A stretch of DNA of 64,000 nt from the NCBI RefSeq assembly GCF_014489555.1, contig NZ_CP060784.1:2852001-2916000 (forward strand). The letters are read 5' to 3'. A model generated the notes under the pieces. It was not told where the DNA came from. It made no database searches and saw only the letters and a program-made list of their open reading frames with translations. This stretch comes from Hymenobacter qilianensis (GTDB lineage: Bacteria > Bacteroidota > Bacteroidia > Cytophagales > Hymenobacteraceae). Both the position numbers and the translations under genes were made by a program. Shown here piece after piece: positions 36,633-45,242 of the stretch (position 1 is the first letter of the stretch; each line of letters starts with the position of its first letter).

Positions 36633-36640
36633 CAAAGCTA
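36633..36640 (-). promoter_or_regulatory. Putative -7 promoter element for the men operon (TAGCTTTG)
   Basis: On the minus strand TAGCTTTG fits TAnnTTTG and lies 64 bases before menI. A TTTG (minus strand, 36657-36660) stands 16 bases upstream, a little closer than the usual spacing. The spot also lies just before the divergent phosphatase start. Confidence 0.4.
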
Positions 36641-36648
36641 GGGGTAAA

Positions 36649-37263
36649 GTGAGCGTCAAAAAAATATACCTCATTCGGCACGGGCAAACCGATTTTAACG
36701 TGCAGGGTATCGTGCAGGGCAGTGGCGTCGACTCTTCCCTGAACGCGGCCGGCCACGAACAGGCCAGCCGTTTCTTCGCTGCTTATAAACATCTGGCGTT
36801 CGATAAAGTCTATACCTCCACGTTGCAGCGCACCCAGCAGTCGGTGCAGGGCTTCTTGGATTTGGGCCTGCCGCACGAGGCGCATCCAGGCCTGAACGAA
36901 ATTAGTTGGGGCCTGCGTGAGGGCACCCGCATCACACCTCAGGAAGATGCTGAATACCAGGGTGTACTGAACCAGTGGGCCAAGGGCGAAACGCACGCCC
37001 GCCTTATGGGCGGCGAAAGCCCCGACGAGGTAGCCGCCCGCCAGCGTACTTTTATCGACCTGATAATCAGCCGCCCCGAGGAAGAAACCATACTGGTATG
37101 CATGCACGGCCGGGCCATGCGGGTGCTGTTGTGCCAGCTGCTCAACTACAACTTAAGCTGCATGGATGCCTTTGAGCACCGCAACCTGTGTTTGTACCGG
37201 CTGCACTACACGGGCTCTATGTTCTCGGTGCGAAGTTTTTTAGATACGGCGCATTTAACGTAA
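36649..37263 (+). CDS. Histidine phosphatase (phosphoglycerate mutase-like) family protein
   Basis: 204 residues from the GTG at 36649 (VSVKKIYLIRHGQTDFN); earlier in-frame starts overlap menI and add no conserved sequence. The phosphohistidine motif is LIRHGQTDFN, with the second Arg in VYTSTLQRTQQSV, the acid in LNEISWGLREG, and the second His in ILVCMHGRAMRVLLCQLL. Members dephosphorylate diverse phosphomonoesters, such as sugar phosphates or alpha-ribazole phosphate. Substrate unknown. Diverges from the men operon. Confidence 0.88.
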   Translation: MSVKKIYLIRHGQTDFNVQGIVQGSGVDSSLNAAGHEQASRFFAAYKHLAFDKVYTSTLQRTQQSVQGFLDLGLPHEAHPGLNEISWGLREGTRITPQEDAEYQGVLNQWAKGETHARLMGGESPDEVAARQRTFIDLIISRPEEETILVCMHGRAMRVLLCQLLNYNLSCMDAFEHRNLCLYRLHYTGSMFSVRSFLDTAHLT

Positions 37264-37316
37264 CACCCAAAGCGGTTTGCTGCGTTAACACAACTACCCT
37301 TTCTGGTACTGAAAGC

Positions 37317-37324
37317 TACTTTTG
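37317..37324 (+). promoter_or_regulatory. Putative -7 promoter element for pdhC (TACTTTTG)
   Basis: TACTTTTG matches TAnnTTTG and lies 93 bases before the pdhC ATG in a gap with no other gene. The -33 region is not clearly TTTG. Confidence 0.35.
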
Positions 37325-37416
37325 CTCTTTAGCCTACGCCCATCCTGCGTTTAGCATTTGCCAGCGCAGATTTTCAGGCTAATTTTGACCCTTCACAACC
37401 CAAGCCCAAAAAGCAG

Positions 37417-39182
37417 ATGGCCGAAATCATAAAAATGCCCAAAATGAGCGACACGATGACCGAGGGGGTTATCGCGGCTTGGCTCAAAAAGGTAGGCGAT
37501 AAAGTGAAGTCCGGGGATATCCTGGCCGAAGTGGAAACCGACAAAGCCACGATGGAGCTGGAAAACTATGAGGACGGCACCCTGCTCTACATTGGCCCCA
37601 AAGAAAAAGATTCTGTTCCCGTAGACGGGGTATTAGCTATTGTAGGCAAAGAGGGCGAAGATATCTCAGCCCTGCTGGCCGGCATAAGCGGAGGTAGCTC
37701 CGCCGCTGCACCTGCTCCCGAAGCGCCCAAGGCTGCAGCACCCGCGCCTGTTGCGGAAGCGCCCAAAGCGGCTCCTGCACCTACTCCAGCACCTGCTGCT
37801 CAGGCCGCCGCGCCGCAAGCTGCTGCGCCAGCCGCCGCTGGCAACGGTAAAAAAGCCACCGTTGTGCGCATGCCCAAAATGAGCGACACAATGACGGAAG
37901 GCGTTATTGCCGGCTGGCTCAAGAAAGTAGGCGATAAAGTGAAATCAGGTGATGTACTAGCCGAAGTGGAAACCGATAAGGCAACCATGGAGCTGGAAAA
38001 TTACGAGGACGGTACCCTACTGTATATCGGCCCGAAGGATGGTGAATCGGTAGCTGTTGATGGCGTACTGGCCATCATCGGGGAAGAAGGCGCCGACATC
38101 GAAGCCCTACTGGGGGGCAAATCTGGTGGCGCTGCTGCGCCAGCCGCAGCACCTGCTGCCGCTCCCGCCGCTGAAGCTGCTGCACCGGCATCAGCAACTA
38201 CTTCAGCTCCGGCCGAGGCTGCCGCTTCAAGTGGTGGCCGCGTGCTGGCCTCGCCGCTGGCCAAGCGCATCGCACAGGAAAAAGGCATCGATATCAATCA
38301 GGTAAAAGGCTCCGGCGACAACGGCCGCATTGTGCAGCGCGACGTGGAGAACTTCCAGCCCGGCGCTGCCACGGCTGCTCCAGCCGCGAAGCCAGCCGCC
38401 GCACCGCTTCCTGAATACATCGCGCCAGCTGAAGCGCCAAAAGCCGCACCCGCCGCACAGCCAAGCGCTCCTGCTGCCGCGCCAACCAGCGCTCAGCCCG
38501 AAGGTACTTACACTGATACCCCCGTTTCGCAGATGCGCCGCGTTATTGCGCGCCGCCTCGCGGAAAGCAAGTTCTCGGCGCCGCATTTCTATCTGACGAT
38601 GGAAATCACCATGGACCGCGCCATGGAAGTTCGCACGCAGCTTAACGCGCTGTCGCCGGTGAAGCTGTCGTTCAACGACCTAGTAATCAAGGCCGCTGCT
38701 GTGGCGCTAAAGCAGCACCCAACCATCAACTCTTCGTGGCTGGGCGACAAGATTCGTCAGAACCATATGGTCAACATAGGTGTGGCTGTAGCTGTGGACG
38801 AAGGTCTGCTGGTGCCCGTGGTGCGCAATGCCGACGGCAAAGGGCTGTCTACGATAGCTACTGAGGTGAAGGAACTTGCCGGTAAAGCCAAGAGCAAGAA
38901 GTTGCAGCCAGCCGAGTGGGAGGGTAGCACCTTCACCATCTCGAACCTGGGCATGTTTGGCATCGACGAATTCACGGCCATTATCAATCCTCCAGATGCC
39001 TGCATTCTGGCTGTGGGGGCATTAAGCAGACTGCCGTGGTAAAAGACGGTCAACTGGCAGTAGGTAACATCATGAAAGTAACCCTGAGCTGCGACCACCG
39101 CGTAGTAGACGGTGCTTCCGGCGCCGCTTTCCTTCAAACGCTGAAAGCTCTGCTGGAAGACCCGATGCGCATGCTGATTTGA
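37417..39182 (+). CDS. pdhC: Pyruvate dehydrogenase E2, dihydrolipoamide acetyltransferase, frameshift near the end
   Basis: About 588 residues. Two nearly identical lipoyl domains carry the lipoyl Lys in ETDKATMELE (residues 3-80 and 150-225), separated by Ala/Pro-rich linkers. A peripheral-subunit-binding domain follows (VLASPLAKRIAQEKGIDINQ, GRIVQRDVENF), then the catalytic core (VSQMRRVIARRLAESKFSAP, FTISNLGMFGIDEFTAIINP). The frame breaks at the G5 run 39015-39019. With six G, ILAVGGIKQTAVVKDGQLAV leads to the catalytic SCDHRVVDGASG and a stop at 39180-39182. It transfers acetyl groups to CoA in the pyruvate dehydrogenase complex; E1 and E3 genes are not adjacent. The break removes the active site, so it is almost surely a sequence error. 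Confidence 0.93.
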
Positions 39183-39202
39183 TTTTTTAAGTGACAGTTA
39201 AT

Positions 39203-39250
39203 GGTTGTCAGTTGTTAGATCGTTTCGATCTGGCAACTGACAATCGTTTT
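39203..39250 (+). terminator. Terminator after pdhC
   Basis: GGTTGTCAGTTGTTAGATCG pairs (with G-U pairs) with CGATCTGGCAACTGACAATC across a loop of three bases, followed by a short T-run. Located 20 bases after the restored pdhC stop. Confidence 0.75.
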
Positions 39251-39283
39251 TACTGACTACCAGAAATTAACAAGGAATAATCA

Positions 39284-39823
39284 ATGACTAAGATAAGATC
39301 AACCACCGTTCTCGGAGTGCGCCACAACGGGCAGATTGCCGTGGGCGCCGATGGACAAGCCACCATGGATAAGCACGTGGCTAAGAGCAATGTGCGTAAA
39401 ATTCGTAAGCTGCATGACGGAAAAGTGGTGACTGGCTTTGCCGGCTCTACAGCCGACGCCTTTATGCTGCTCGACAAGTTTGAGGAGAAGCTGGGCAGCT
39501 ACAACGGACAGCTGCGCCGCGCCGCCATTGAACTCGCCAAAGAGTGGCGCAAAGACCAATATTTGCGCAAGCTGGAAGCAATGATGGTGGTAGCTGATAA
39601 AGACGAGCTGCTTATCGTGGCTGGCACCGGCGACGTACTGGAGCCTGATTTCGACGTAGCTGCCATTGGCTCAGGTGCCATGTTTGCTCAGGCTGCCGCG
39701 CTGGCTCTGAAGAAGCACGCCCCCCACCTCACGGCCCGCCAAATGGTGGAAGATGCCCTGCACATTGCGGCTGATATCTGCATCTACACCAACCATAACC
39801 TTATGATTGAGGAGCCTAGCTAA
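39284..39823 (+). CDS. hslV: ATP-dependent protease subunit HslV
   Basis: 179 residues, the usual length. Proteasome-beta-like N-terminus TTVLGVRHNGQIAVGADGQA with the catalytic Thr after a six-residue propeptide (MTKIRS), KVRK-type VAKSNVRKIRKLHDGKVVTG, FAGSTADAFMLLDKFEEKL, and the C-terminal DICIYTNHNLMIEE. It forms the peptidase double ring activated by HslU. HslU is not seen in the window, so the pair is split here. A purine-rich AACAAGGA, about 15 bases upstream, may act as ribosome binding site. Confidence 0.95.
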   Translation: MTKIRSTTVLGVRHNGQIAVGADGQATMDKHVAKSNVRKIRKLHDGKVVTGFAGSTADAFMLLDKFEEKLGSYNGQLRRAAIELAKEWRKDQYLRKLEAMMVVADKDELLIVAGTGDVLEPDFDVAAIGSGAMFAQAAALALKKHAPHLTARQMVEDALHIAADICIYTNHNLMIEEPS

Positions 39824-39837
39824 ACGGTCTCAAGATC

Positions 39838-40350
39838 ATGACTGAAAACCTGATCTACTACAATTCCCGCTGGCATTATGCGCTGCTTACCATAGGTGGG
39901 CTGGCGTTTGTAGCAATGGGGGTTTGGTTAATTCTGACTGCGGGCAAGTGGGGAATAGGCTTAGTAAGCATTATCTTTTTCGGAGCTTGCGCCGCCGTTG
40001 GAACTTGGCAATTTTTTGATACTCGACCCCGGCTGCAAATCACAGATCAGGGTATCCTAGACCGCACCCTAGGTGTAGGCTTAATTCCTTGGGCCGATAT
40101 AATGGGTGCTTACGTACGGTCTATTAACCAGAATAATTTTATATGCCTGCACCTGTACAATGAACAGGAGTATATAAGCCGCCTGTCGCCCCTGAAGCGT
40201 AAGTTAGCGAGCGCCAATGAAGCGCTTGGCTTCACATGTCTGTCAGTAAACTTGAGTGGCGTTAATCTTAACCCAGAGCAATTGCTAGAGTATATTCTGA
40301 AGCAGAGCGCTGTGGCGCAACTCAAGCCCCCTGACTTACCTCTTAACTAA
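39838..40350 (+). CDS. STM3941-like membrane protein
   Basis: 170 residues. Two transmembrane helices (ALLTIGGLAFVAMGVWLIL and GLVSIIFFGACAAVGTWQF) are followed by a soluble PH-like domain (RLQITDQGILDRTLGVGLIP, WADIMGAYVRSINQNNFICL), as in the STM3941 family of Bacteroidota and enterobacteria. Function unknown. It starts 15 bases after hslV and is probably read through from it. Confidence 0.7.
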   Translation: MTENLIYYNSRWHYALLTIGGLAFVAMGVWLILTAGKWGIGLVSIIFFGACAAVGTWQFFDTRPRLQITDQGILDRTLGVGLIPWADIMGAYVRSINQNNFICLHLYNEQEYISRLSPLKRKLASANEALGFTCLSVNLSGVNLNPEQLLEYILKQSAVAQLKPPDLPLN

Positions 40351-40351
40351 T

Positions 40352-40383
40352 CACAATAGCAGCCTAACTGAACTGCTATTGTG
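40352..40383. repeat. Perfect 11-bp inverted repeat
   Basis: CACAATAGCAG and CTGCTATTGTG are separated by ten bases, directly after the STM3941-like stop. No T-run follows, so it may be a weak terminator or an RNA-processing hairpin rather than a factor-independent terminator. Confidence 0.5.
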
Positions 40384-40507
40384 AGCAACCTAGTCTCAAT
40401 TGTATGCTATTCAGAATATTCGATATAGCACACATTTTTTGAACGATTCGGAGTTGCTAATTGATTGTACACCACGACCCACCACTACTACATAGAACAA
40501 CGATTCG

Positions 40508-41479
40508 ATGAACGTAACGAACTTCCTCAAGCACCACTATCGCCACTTTAACGCCGCTGCTTTGATTGATGCCGCTGAAGGCTACAATAAGCACCTCGCG
40601 GAAGGTGGTAAAATGATGATTACGCTGGCTGGTGCCATGAGCACAGCCGAAATGGGCATTCAACTGGCCGAGCTTATTCGCCAGGACAAGGTGCAAATCA
40701 TCAGCTGCACGGGTGCCAACCTGGAAGAGGATATCTTCAACCTGGTAGCCCACGACTTCTATGAGCGGGTGCCTAACTACCGCGACCTGACGGCGGCCGA
40801 CGAGCAAGCCCTGCTGGAGCGCCACATGAACCGCGTAACTGATACTTGCATTCCGGAAGAGGAAGCTATGCGCCGCCTCGAACACTCAGTATTGAAGTTC
40901 TGGGAGCAGGCTGATAAGGCCGGCGAGCGGTACTTTCCTCACGAGTTCTTCTACCAAATCCTGAAGTCAGGCGAGCTGGAGCAGTACTACCAAATTGACC
41001 CCAAAGACTCCTGGATGCTGGCTGCTGCTGAGAAAAACCTGCCGATTATCTGCCCAGGTTGGGAAGATTCTACGTTGGGTAACATCTTCGCGGGCCACGT
41101 TATTTCGGGTGATATCCAGAACGTACACACCGTGCGTACCGGCATCGAGTACATGATTTATCTGGCTGAGTGGTATACCAAGCAAGCCACCGACGAGAGC
41201 AAAGTAGGCTTCTTCCAGATTGGTGGCGGTATTGCCGGTGACTTCCCAATCTGCGTGGTGCCGATGCTGCACCAAGATTTGGGCCGCACCAGTGTTCCAT
41301 TATGGGGCTATTTCTGCCAGATTTCGGACTCTACTACTTCGTATGGTTCGTATTCCGGCGCTGTGCCCAACGAGAAAATTACCTGGGGCAAGCTGGGCCA
41401 GGACACGCCTAAGTTTATCATCGAGTCGGATGCCACGATTGTAGCGCCGCTGGTGTTTGCTATGGTGTTAGGGCAATAA
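40508..41479 (+). CDS. Deoxyhypusine synthase-like protein
   Basis: 323 residues, full length for bacterial DHS-like enzymes. NAD-binding and active-site blocks are GKMMITLAGAMSTAEMGIQL, IISCTGANLEEDIFNLV, ICPGWEDSTLGNIFAGHVIS and FFQIGGGIAGDFPICVVPML. The catalytic-type Lys is K295 in EKITWGKLGQ. Eukaryotic DHS moves an aminobutyl group from spermidine to eIF5A; bacterial homologues make homospermidine or other amines. Since bacteria lack eIF5A, a polyamine-forming reaction with NAD is likely here. It has its own terminator and no polyamine gene next to it. Confidence 0.9.
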   Translation: MNVTNFLKHHYRHFNAAALIDAAEGYNKHLAEGGKMMITLAGAMSTAEMGIQLAELIRQDKVQIISCTGANLEEDIFNLVAHDFYERVPNYRDLTAADEQALLERHMNRVTDTCIPEEEAMRRLEHSVLKFWEQADKAGERYFPHEFFYQILKSGELEQYYQIDPKDSWMLAAAEKNLPIICPGWEDSTLGNIFAGHVISGDIQNVHTVRTGIEYMIYLAEWYTKQATDESKVGFFQIGGGIAGDFPICVVPMLHQDLGRTSVPLWGYFCQISDSTTSYGSYSGAVPNEKITWGKLGQDTPKFIIESDATIVAPLVFAMVLGQ

Positions 41480-41500
41480 TTGCTTCTAAAGTCAACCATG

Positions 41501-41534
41501 AAAAGCCCCCCAGAAGTTTTCTGGGGGGCTTTCT
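41501..41534. terminator. Symmetric terminator made of an inverted motif pair
   Basis: AAAAGCCCCCCAGAA, loop, TTCTGGGGGGCTTTC: two perfect inverted copies of the genome motif (C6 at 41506-41511 and G6 at 41523-41528) form the stem. It serves both the DHS-like gene and the convergent OmpA fusion gene. Confidence 0.9.
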
Positions 41535-41553
41535 CTTTGACCTTAAATCCAGA

Positions 41554-42936
41554 TTACTTTTTGGTGACGCGCACATCTACCCGGCGGTTCTGGGCGCGGC
41601 CTGCAGGGGTGTCGTTCGTGGCGATGGGGTGCTCCTGACCGTAGCCTTCAGCGGTTACGCGGCCGGCGTCGATGCCATTATCCATCAGGGCTTTGCGGGC
41701 GGCGTTGGCACGGTCGGCGCTGAGAGTCAGGTTCATATCAGCCTTGCCTTTGTTATCGGTGTAGCCACCTAGCTTAATAGCTGCATTGGGAAAAGCCTTC
41801 AGAATAGCCGCTGTATTTTTCAGCTGCGCCTGCGATTCGGCTGTGAGTGCGGATTTGCCGGTGGTGAAGTACACGCGATCCAGGCTCATCCAGCCCTGGG
41901 TTTTATCATCGCTCACGGTTTGATTTGGGTCGTTCAGGAAATTAAACAGCCGGGCCTCAAACGAATTTCCCCCCACGTTCAGCACTGTGCCATCGGGTAG
42001 CTTAATATCAGTGTTGGCACCCGTATCGTAGATGTAGTTGCCGCTGGCCTCGTCGTAGCGACCGGTAGGGGCCGCAAGGGGAGCCGCGGCAACGGTGGTC
42101 GTATCAGCTACCATATCGGTGGTGGCTGGCGCGGCGGCTTCGGGCTCTCTATCACAGCCGCGCACGAAGAAGAACGCTGCGGCAAGAGCCAGAAGGCCTA
42201 ACAATATCCATGGCCACCGATTCGGGGAATCGGTGTCGGTTTCCACGTCGCGGGCCGTGTTGCGGGCAGCGTCGCCGGTGCGGTGGGCAGCGGCCGAAAC
42301 GGTATTGCCAAGGTTGTGGGTAGCAGAGCTGGCTGCGCTGCCCACGCTGGCCGCTGCCCCACCCAGACCCAAGCCGGCAAGCATGCTGCCTATGTTGCCA
42401 GGCAGGCTGCCCAGAGCACCCATAATACTGCTGCGCTGGCTGCTCAAATAATTACCAAAACCGGTGGAATCCAGGTTATTGTCGGCTGCGTGCTTGCCCA
42501 GCAGGCCAAGTATCACCGGTGTAGCCATGCCCATCAGGCTGCTGGTGGTGGAGTTGCGCACGCCTGCCTGCTGACTCATGCCATCTACGGCGGAAGTGTA
42601 ATTGCTGCCAAATACGGAGCGCAGCATTTCGGCCCCCTTGTTTAGCAGGCCGCCATCGGAGGCGGGCGCGGTAGTACTTGAGCTACCCATTCCGCCCACC
42701 AGGGTACCCGGATTATTCAGAATACCACTGCTGTGCGTCTGACGGGATAAGTCGAATAACTCGGCATTGCCGCCGGGCTGTTGAGAGCGGGCAAATAAGC
42801 CACCTAATACCAAGGGCACAACACTGCGTAAGGCTTTGCCAACGCTACTCTCGTTTTCGCCCAGGGCAGTGCTGGTCTGGCGTACCGTGTCGCCGCTGAA
42901 GTAGCTCTGAACAAGCTCTAATAAGTTCTGGCTCAT
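41554..42936 (-). CDS. DUF937-OmpA fusion protein, inner-membrane anchored
   Basis: 460 residues. Residues 1-200 are a DUF937-type region (LLELVQSYFSGDTVRQTSTA, KALRSVVPLVLGGLFARSQQ, SLMGMATPVILGLLGKHA) rich in Gly/Ser. A single transmembrane helix at 241-260 (WPWILLGLLALAAAFFFVRG) leads to an OmpA-like peptidoglycan-binding domain at about 345-460, with YFTTGKSALTAESQAQLK, KLGGYTDNKGKADMNLTLSA and the closing AGRAQNRRVDVRV. The OmpA domain probably binds peptidoglycan; the DUF937 part may be cytoplasmic. Such fusions recur in Bacteroidota but have no assigned function. Confidence 0.9.
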   Translation of the reverse strand: MSQNLLELVQSYFSGDTVRQTSTALGENESSVGKALRSVVPLVLGGLFARSQQPGGNAELFDLSRQTHSSGILNNPGTLVGGMGSSSTTAPASDGGLLNKGAEMLRSVFGSNYTSAVDGMSQQAGVRNSTTSSLMGMATPVILGLLGKHAADNNLDSTGFGNYLSSQRSSIMGALGSLPGNIGSMLAGLGLGGAAASVGSAASSATHNLGNTVSAAAHRTGDAARNTARDVETDTDSPNRWPWILLGLLALAAAFFFVRGCDREPEAAAPATTDMVADTTTVAAAPLAAPTGRYDEASGNYIYDTGANTDIKLPDGTVLNVGGNSFEARLFNFLNDPNQTVSDDKTQGWMSLDRVYFTTGKSALTAESQAQLKNTAAILKAFPNAAIKLGGYTDNKGKADMNLTLSADRANAARKALMDNGIDAGRVTAEGYGQEHPIATNDTPAGRAQNRRVDVRVTKK

Positions 42937-43096
42937 ACGAATAGGGAGTTAAATGGGAGAATATAGTCCCATACGCATTCTTACAATTGAAGTCTAAAAA
43001 AATGGTTATATTTTAATTTAAAATATAATTTTTAATAGTTTATGTTAAAAGTTGAGACGACAATTGGTAGAAAGTGTAGAGTTGAGTTATAGCACG

Positions 43097-43136
43097 AAAA
43101 AAGCCCCCCAATCGGATGATTGGGGGCTTTTTTAAT
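43097..43136 (-). terminator. Intrinsic terminator
   Basis: AAAAAAGCCCCCCAATC, loop, GATTGGGGGCTTTTTT. The left arm has six C, the right arm five G. It lies at the 3' end of the minus-strand cytochrome-b-like gene. Confidence 0.88.
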
Positions 43137-43151
43137 TATACAAATAGAAAT

Positions 43152-43613
43152 CTAGAGCCGAAACAGCGGCCGCTCGGGGTTCCAGATACCCCACGGAATC
43201 ATTAGTAGTACCAGCACCAGCGCCACAGTAAACCAGATAAACGCTTTTTTGTGCTTGGATACTGGATTAATAGCCTTCTTGGAGATGGAGCGACCCACCT
43301 GAGCAAAAATGACGGCCAAAACCATCGTGACAATGTGCTCCACTCCCCAGAAGCGCAGCTCGGGGTTTTTCATAGCGGCGCCCATGCTTTGGGTGGCAGC
43401 CTTCGCTACCGGGCTCAGGCCGAAATACAGAATCAGGCCTAGCAGTAGCTGTAGGTGCATGGAGCCCACAAAGGCCGCGGCCATACCATTATCAGCGCCG
43501 AGATAAGGGCGACGATTTTGCCAGCCCACGAAGGCCCGGTACACAGCAATCAGCCCAAAAATAATCACCAGCCAGCGCGACCAAGAGTGCAGCGCAAGTA
43601 CGATATCATACAT
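43152..43613 (-). CDS. Cytochrome-b-like four-helix membrane protein
   Basis: 153 residues from the ATG MYDIVLALHSWSRWLVIIFG. Four hydrophobic helices with histidines at conserved positions: LHSWSRW, FVGSMHLQLLLGLILYFG, FWGVEHIVTMVLAVIFAQVG, and KHKKAFIWFTVALVLVLLMI. Close relatives in Bacteroidota are often labelled 'cytochrome B', consistent with heme ligation by paired His, but heme binding is inference. No cytochrome c or quinone-oxidase gene is adjacent. Confidence 0.68.
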   Translation of the reverse strand: MYDIVLALHSWSRWLVIIFGLIAVYRAFVGWQNRRPYLGADNGMAAAFVGSMHLQLLLGLILYFGLSPVAKAATQSMGAAMKNPELRFWGVEHIVTMVLAVIFAQVGRSISKKAINPVSKHKKAFIWFTVALVLVLLMIPWGIWNPERPLFRL

Positions 43614-43724
43614 AGGAGAAAGGAAAAGTGAGGCGGTAAAGGTCGGCAGTGGGAACGAAAATGCCACGCTGGGGGCAAAATGTTGGCTATGGCCCTTTTT
43701 AGGCAGCGACTAAAAGGCAAAAAG

Positions 43725-44291
43725 CTAAAAAAGCAGAGGTGCTTTCTCATTTTTATGCCCTTCAAAGCTGAAGACTTTTTCCTGCACAAACTGCTCGCCT
43801 TCCTGCCGCAGAATAGTGATGTTGTTGATGTTTAGCCGCAGATTAAACGTTTGTTCATTAAGGTGTTGCAATACTGGGCCGAGTAGATCCGGTGAGGTAT
43901 CGTGCAGGGCCAGGGAAATGTGCGGCATCCAGCAATCGGGGCCACTGAACTTGTCGGTGCGCAGGCAAAGCGGCGCGGTGGCATTCACGATGCGCATGTG
44001 CAGCTGATTGAGCGCATCGGAGCGAAGCACCGGAATATAGATAACCGGATTCGGGCCCGGAAACACCCCCAGGCCCGTAGTAAAGGCCGGAAATGGCTTG
44101 GTAGTGCGGGCTACATCGCGTAGTACAGCCTTGAGCAACGACAGCTTGCGCACCCCCGCCAGCTGGTAGGTGATGTGCGGATCGGCGGTAGCCTGCACGT
44201 CGTCGAGGCCAAATTCCGTTTCCAGCTCCTTTATGATGCGGTTGATGCGTGCCGCGTTGGGCGGACTGAGCAGGGTAGTAATTGCGAGCAT
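43725..44291 (-). CDS. 2'-5' RNA ligase-like (2H phosphoesterase) protein
   Basis: 188 residues from the ATG MLAITTLLSPPNAARIN. Two H-x-T/S motifs, PHITYQL and MPHISLAL, are separated by about 85 residues, as in 2H phosphoesterases (LigT/2'-5' ligase-like). It should act on cyclic phosphodiesters or RNA 2' ends. The gene is directly downstream of the DinB gene with only a few bases between them, so co-transcription is likely. Confidence 0.82.
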   Translation of the reverse strand: MLAITTLLSPPNAARINRIIKELETEFGLDDVQATADPHITYQLAGVRKLSLLKAVLRDVARTTKPFPAFTTGLGVFPGPNPVIYIPVLRSDALNQLHMRIVNATAPLCLRTDKFSGPDCWMPHISLALHDTSPDLLGPVLQHLNEQTFNLRLNINNITILRQEGEQFVQEKVFSFEGHKNEKAPLLF

Positions 44292-44296
44292 AGCCC

Positions 44297-44881
44297 TCAA
44301 ACTATAGAACTGGGTTTAGGGTTGGCCCTTTGCTGCACTTGTTGGGTAAAGTTTTCGCTTTGGCCCCGTGGTACACTCAAATTTTGCCAGTCAGCGCCCC
44401 GAAGCAGTTTGCCCAGTTGCACGAGTTGGCCCACGTGGTAGCTGTAGTGAGCTACCTGTCGCTCCAGAGCCGCAAGCGCGGTGTGCGCTTCACCCCGAAT
44501 CGTAACTGTGCTCAGCAAGTCATCGGGCTGCAACGTGTTTAGTAAGTCAAACAGAATGCGCCAGGCCGCTTCCCATTGCTCCCGCAAAGCCGGCACATAT
44601 GTCTCGGCGGGTGCATTGGGTTCCTCAAACTCTTGGTCGCGGCGACGGTCGGGCTTTTCGCCGTCGGTGGTCAGGAAGTCGGTGAAGCGGGAGCGGAGGT
44701 TGCCGACCATGTGCTGCACAATAACGGCCGCACTATTAGCACCCGGCGCAGGGTTATACAGCCATTCGGCGGGCTGAATCTGCGCCAACGCTCGATCAGC
44801 CAAGGTTTTATACTGAACAAAGGTGTGGCGCAGATTGGCCAATACAGCTTGGCCCAGTGCATCATTCGGCGGCAGTGACAT
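44297..44881 (-). CDS. DinB-superfamily protein (DUF1572-like)
   Basis: 194 residues forming a four-helix bundle. The metal-binding histidines are in SAAVIVQHMVGNLRSRF and ERQVAHYSYHVGQLVQLG (two His in the last helix), the DinB/DUF1572 triad. The tail ends in NFTQQVQQRANPKPSS. DinB-like bundles include thiol-dependent metalloenzymes (bacillithiol S-transferases in Firmicutes); here the substrate is unknown. It precedes the RNA ligase-like gene by 5 bases. Confidence 0.84.
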   Translation of the reverse strand: MSLPPNDALGQAVLANLRHTFVQYKTLADRALAQIQPAEWLYNPAPGANSAAVIVQHMVGNLRSRFTDFLTTDGEKPDRRRDQEFEEPNAPAETYVPALREQWEAAWRILFDLLNTLQPDDLLSTVTIRGEAHTALAALERQVAHYSYHVGQLVQLGKLLRGADWQNLSVPRGQSENFTQQVQQRANPKPSSIV

Positions 44882-44924
44882 AGCGCTAGCAACAAGGGTT
44901 TAACAAGTGCTAGATTACAAAAAT

Positions 44925-44953
44925 GGCTGCCCAAATGCACGGGCAGCCTTTTT
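44925..44953. other. Hairpin between divergent genes
   Basis: GGCTGCCC, eight-base loop, GGGCAGCC and a T-run. It lies upstream of both the DinB gene and the DUF2256 gene, so it ends no gene that I can see; it may block antisense reading or shape the leader of DUF2256. Confidence 0.45.
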
Positions 44954-45066
44954 GTTTTTTGCTGGTAGCGCAACTATTCTTGCCCCCACAGCCCTCGGGT
45001 GCGCAAGCCCACCACCAACTATTCAGCCGCCAATAGTGTTACTTCAACACACGTTACACTCGTTTT

Positions 45067-45225
45067 ATGCTGCCGGCTAAGCTCACCAAAGGCAACCTGC
45101 CCACAAAGATTTGCGCCACCTGCGGCCGTCCTTTTGAGTATCGTAAGAAGTGGCGCAACTGCTGGGACGAAGTAAAGTATTGCGGCGAGAAGTGCCAGCG
45201 TTCCAAGCTCAAAAACCAAGTGTAA
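45067..45225 (+). CDS. DUF2256 small Cys-rich protein
   Basis: 52 residues, too short for many gene finders. It begins MLPAKLTKGNLPTKICATCG and has the DUF2256 pattern: KICATCGRPFEYRKKW with C-x2-C, then KYCGEKCQRSK with C-x3-C, together a probable zinc-binding four-Cys site. The middle holds RKKWRNCWDEVKYCG, the family signature. In other bacteria DUF2256 genes lie near cryptochrome/photolyase genes; none is here. It ends just before a lone motif copy (C6 45230-45235). Confidence 0.85.
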   Translation: MLPAKLTKGNLPTKICATCGRPFEYRKKWRNCWDEVKYCGEKCQRSKLKNQV

Positions 45226-45242
45226 AAAGCCCCCCAGCACTC

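Noticed and set aside
44925..44953. Terminator between DinB and DUF2256
   Set aside because: Both genes point away from it, so no transcript end is expected; it is annotated only as a hairpin.
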